Assembly: GCA_031264605.1 (NCBI GenBank)
Contig: JAISDQ010000271.1
Coordinates: forward strand, 1 to 7,333
DNA length: 7,333 nt
Source of the DNA: Synergistaceae bacterium
GTDB lineage: Bacteria; Synergistota; Synergistia; Synergistales; Synergistaceae
Direction of reading: 5' to 3'
How positions within the stretch are numbered: position 1 is the first letter of the stretch; each line of letters starts with the position of its first letter. The translations under genes and the position numbers were made by a program. Shown one piece after another: positions 6,545 to 7,333 of the stretch. The notes beneath the pieces were generated by a model. That model did no database searches. It was not told where the DNA came from and saw only the letters and a list, made by a program, of their open reading frames with translations.

Positions 6545-6760
6545 TCAAACCGCAATGTCATACATCTTGTATTTCCAGTGATATACAACAGGAACCTCAT
6601 TCACCCCCTTGATGTAGCGATATATCCTGTCGATTAGTTCTTCCTTGGACGCAACCCGGATGCCCTTGAGGCATACCCTTGCCAACTTGCCAAAAAAGCT
6701 CTCGACGAGGTTCAGCCACGAACCATGCTTAGGAGTAAAAATAAACTCAAATGTCCTCAA
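6545..6760 (-). pseudogene. C-terminal remnant of an IS630-family transposase
   Basis: The minus strand encodes about 71 residues starting (as an open remnant, not a true start) RTFEFIFTPKHGSWLNLVESFFGKL by position and ending WKYKMYDIAV before a TGA. The TPKHGSWLNLVE block is the hallmark third catalytic region of IS630-type DDE transposases, the final Glu being the last acidic residue of the triad. The RIYRYIKGVNEVPVVYHWKYKM tail is also typical. The rest of the enzyme, including the first two Asp residues, is missing. In frame upstream only seven more codons remain before a TAG at 6782-6784. The remnant cannot be active. The region is more AT-rich than the genes on either side, as expected for acquired DNA. 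Confidence 0.85.
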
Positions 6761-6761
6761 A

Positions 6762-6878
6762 TTAGACTTTCGACAAAATACCTATGGCCGCGGTACAGCC
6801 GTTCACATTGGCCGGATTAAGGTATAGTTCAACCGGATTATCAAGCGCATCGACATTGTTGTATAATCCTTTTGTAAA
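6762..6878 (-). pseudogene. Internal fragment of a putative IS5/IS427-group transposase
   Basis: A minus-strand frame between two stops (TGA at 6879-6881, TAA at 6762-6764) encodes 38 residues containing NNVDALDNPVELYLNPANVNG and then CTAAIGILSKV. It resembles the segment of IS5-family (IS427-group) transposases that reads roughly VDALGNPV, then a hydrophobic strand, GN/GQ, a D, and an Ala/Leu helix ending LS. No start codon, catalytic Asp or C-terminal region is present. It abuts, and at the level of a few bases overlaps, the IS630 remnant on the same strand in a different frame. The assignment rests on remembered family patterns over a short stretch, so it is moderate. Confidence 0.5.
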
Positions 6879-6971
6879 TCACAACTAAAAGAAGCAGTCA
6901 TCGACGGAAATACACATAATTCGTTCGGAATGGATTCGGGCGGTGGTTTCAACCTGCCGAACGCGGCATAA
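6867..6971 (+). pseudogene. Possible 3' remnant of a broken gene
   Basis: A short plus-strand frame with no start codon near its beginning ends QLKEAVIDGNTH, NSFGMDSGGGF, NLPNAA and a TAA at 6969-6971. Codon use in its last third (GGC GGT GGT TTC AAC CTG CCG AAC GCG GCA) looks like the real genes of this window and unlike the AT-rich transposase scraps. It overlaps the antisense IS5-like fragment only at its first bases. It may be the tail of a gene once cotranscribed with the downstream frame and cut off by the insertion sequences. Chance coding potential is a real alternative. Confidence 0.3.
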
Positions 6972-7007
6972 TCGCGCCTGAGCGAAGCGAAAGGAATGGT
7001 CATTAGT

Positions 7008-7333
7008 ATGAAGAACGCATCGAATGCCCGCGCGGCCGGACTCTATGAAATTTCTTACGGCAACGTCAAAGAGGCGCTCAGATCCAAAAATAAGGAAGAG
7101 CTTCTGGCGCTCTTGGACGAACTCTCCGAGCGTTACGCCGTCGTTAAGCAATTTATGCTCGAAAGGTTTTTGCTGGAGTCGGGCAACGCTCGAAAATTGG
7201 TGAACTCGCTTCTCGCGGAAATTTGCAAAGTCACGTCCAAACCGGCATGGAGCCAGGGCTGGGAAGATGAATATTATTTACCGGACTACTCGCATTTGGA
7301 GGAACAGTTCGCGGAATTGGCGAAAAAAGGTTG
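7008..7333 (+). CDS. Conserved hypothetical protein, SWIM-associated/DUF6880-like (N-terminal part, truncated by window edge)
   Basis: An open frame runs from ATG 7008 to the window edge, giving 108 residues without a stop. It reads NVKEALRSKNKEELLALLDELSER, then a Val/Phe/Leu-rich helix, LLESGNARKLVNSLLAEI, SKPAWSQGWEDEYYLPDYSHLEEQFAELAKKG. The all-helical pattern, the 'LxSKxKEELLxLL' opening and 'PDYSHLEEQ...L...G' segment resemble the helical region of proteins annotated as SWIM zinc-finger (COG4715-like) or DUF6880. Function is unknown. No SWIM cysteines are seen in this part. A second in-frame ATG at 6996 is possible, but the only purine-rich sequence (AAAGGA, 6990-6995) touches it, whereas it lies 12 bases before 7008. 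The frame is closed upstream by the TAA at 6969-6971, so this is not a simple continuation of the remnant there. Confidence 0.7.
   Translation, partial: MKNASNARAAGLYEISYGNVKEALRSKNKEELLALLDELSERYAVVKQFMLERFLLESGNARKLVNSLLAEICKVTSKPAWSQGWEDEYYLPDYSHLEEQFAELAKKG

Noticed and set aside
6491..6637. 48-codon plus-strand frame starting MDEERLENHR after a GGGGG at 6480-6484
   Set aside because: Most of it is antisense to the IS630 remnant and it has no recognisable family. The first dozen codons could be the start of a gene broken by the insertion, but that cannot be supported.
6803..7151. Two overlapping minus-strand frames (6803-7003 and 6885-7151)
   Set aside because: They match no family I recognise, run antisense to the convincing frame at 7008, and the first is out of frame with the IS5-like fragment it overlaps.

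Overview
The window looks like chromosomal DNA of a GC-rich, diderm anaerobe. A member of the Synergistota is my best guess. The reasons are a secreted DUF3798 protein, which I associate with Synergistota, Fusobacteria and some Clostridia, frequent ATA codons for Ile inside GC-rich genes, strong GGGAGG-type ribosome binding sites, and a chain of palindromes between genes. This placement is inference; no rRNA or other marker gene is present. All intact genes lie on the + strand.

Layout. Positions 1-63 hold the last 20 codons of an unidentified gene. Positions 86-2394 hold a tight pair: an FGGY-family sugar kinase (xylulokinase-like) and a DeoR-family repressor starting at a GTG 17 nt downstream. 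A 137-bp run of five hairpins (2404-2540) separates this pair from a COG2407-type L-fucose/L-arabinose isomerase-fold protein (2591-3922). A YdhF-like aldo/keto reductase follows (4046-4966) and ends in a strong intrinsic terminator (about 4992-5045). A near-consensus sigma70-type promoter (5068-5096) then drives a DUF3798 secreted binding-protein-like gene (5205-6416), which is followed by a perfect 19-bp hairpin.

Positions 6474-7007 hold no intact gene. The stretch is more AT-rich and contains two minus-strand transposase remnants placed back to back: the C-terminal end of an IS630-family transposase, and a short internal piece that resembles an IS5/IS427-group transposase. A possible C-terminal gene remnant lies on the + strand. 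From 7008 to the right edge an open frame runs off the window; it resembles the SWIM-associated/DUF6880-like helical proteins.

How the genes may work together. An isomerase (aldose to ketose), an FGGY kinase (ketose to ketose phosphate), an aldo/keto reductase and a DeoR repressor, which typically senses a sugar phosphate, form a coherent catabolic set for a sugar that cannot be named from sequence. The DUF3798 protein could be the extracytoplasmic binding component, but no transporter membrane or ATPase gene is visible, and it has its own promoter. The link between the sugar genes and DUF3798 is therefore only positional.
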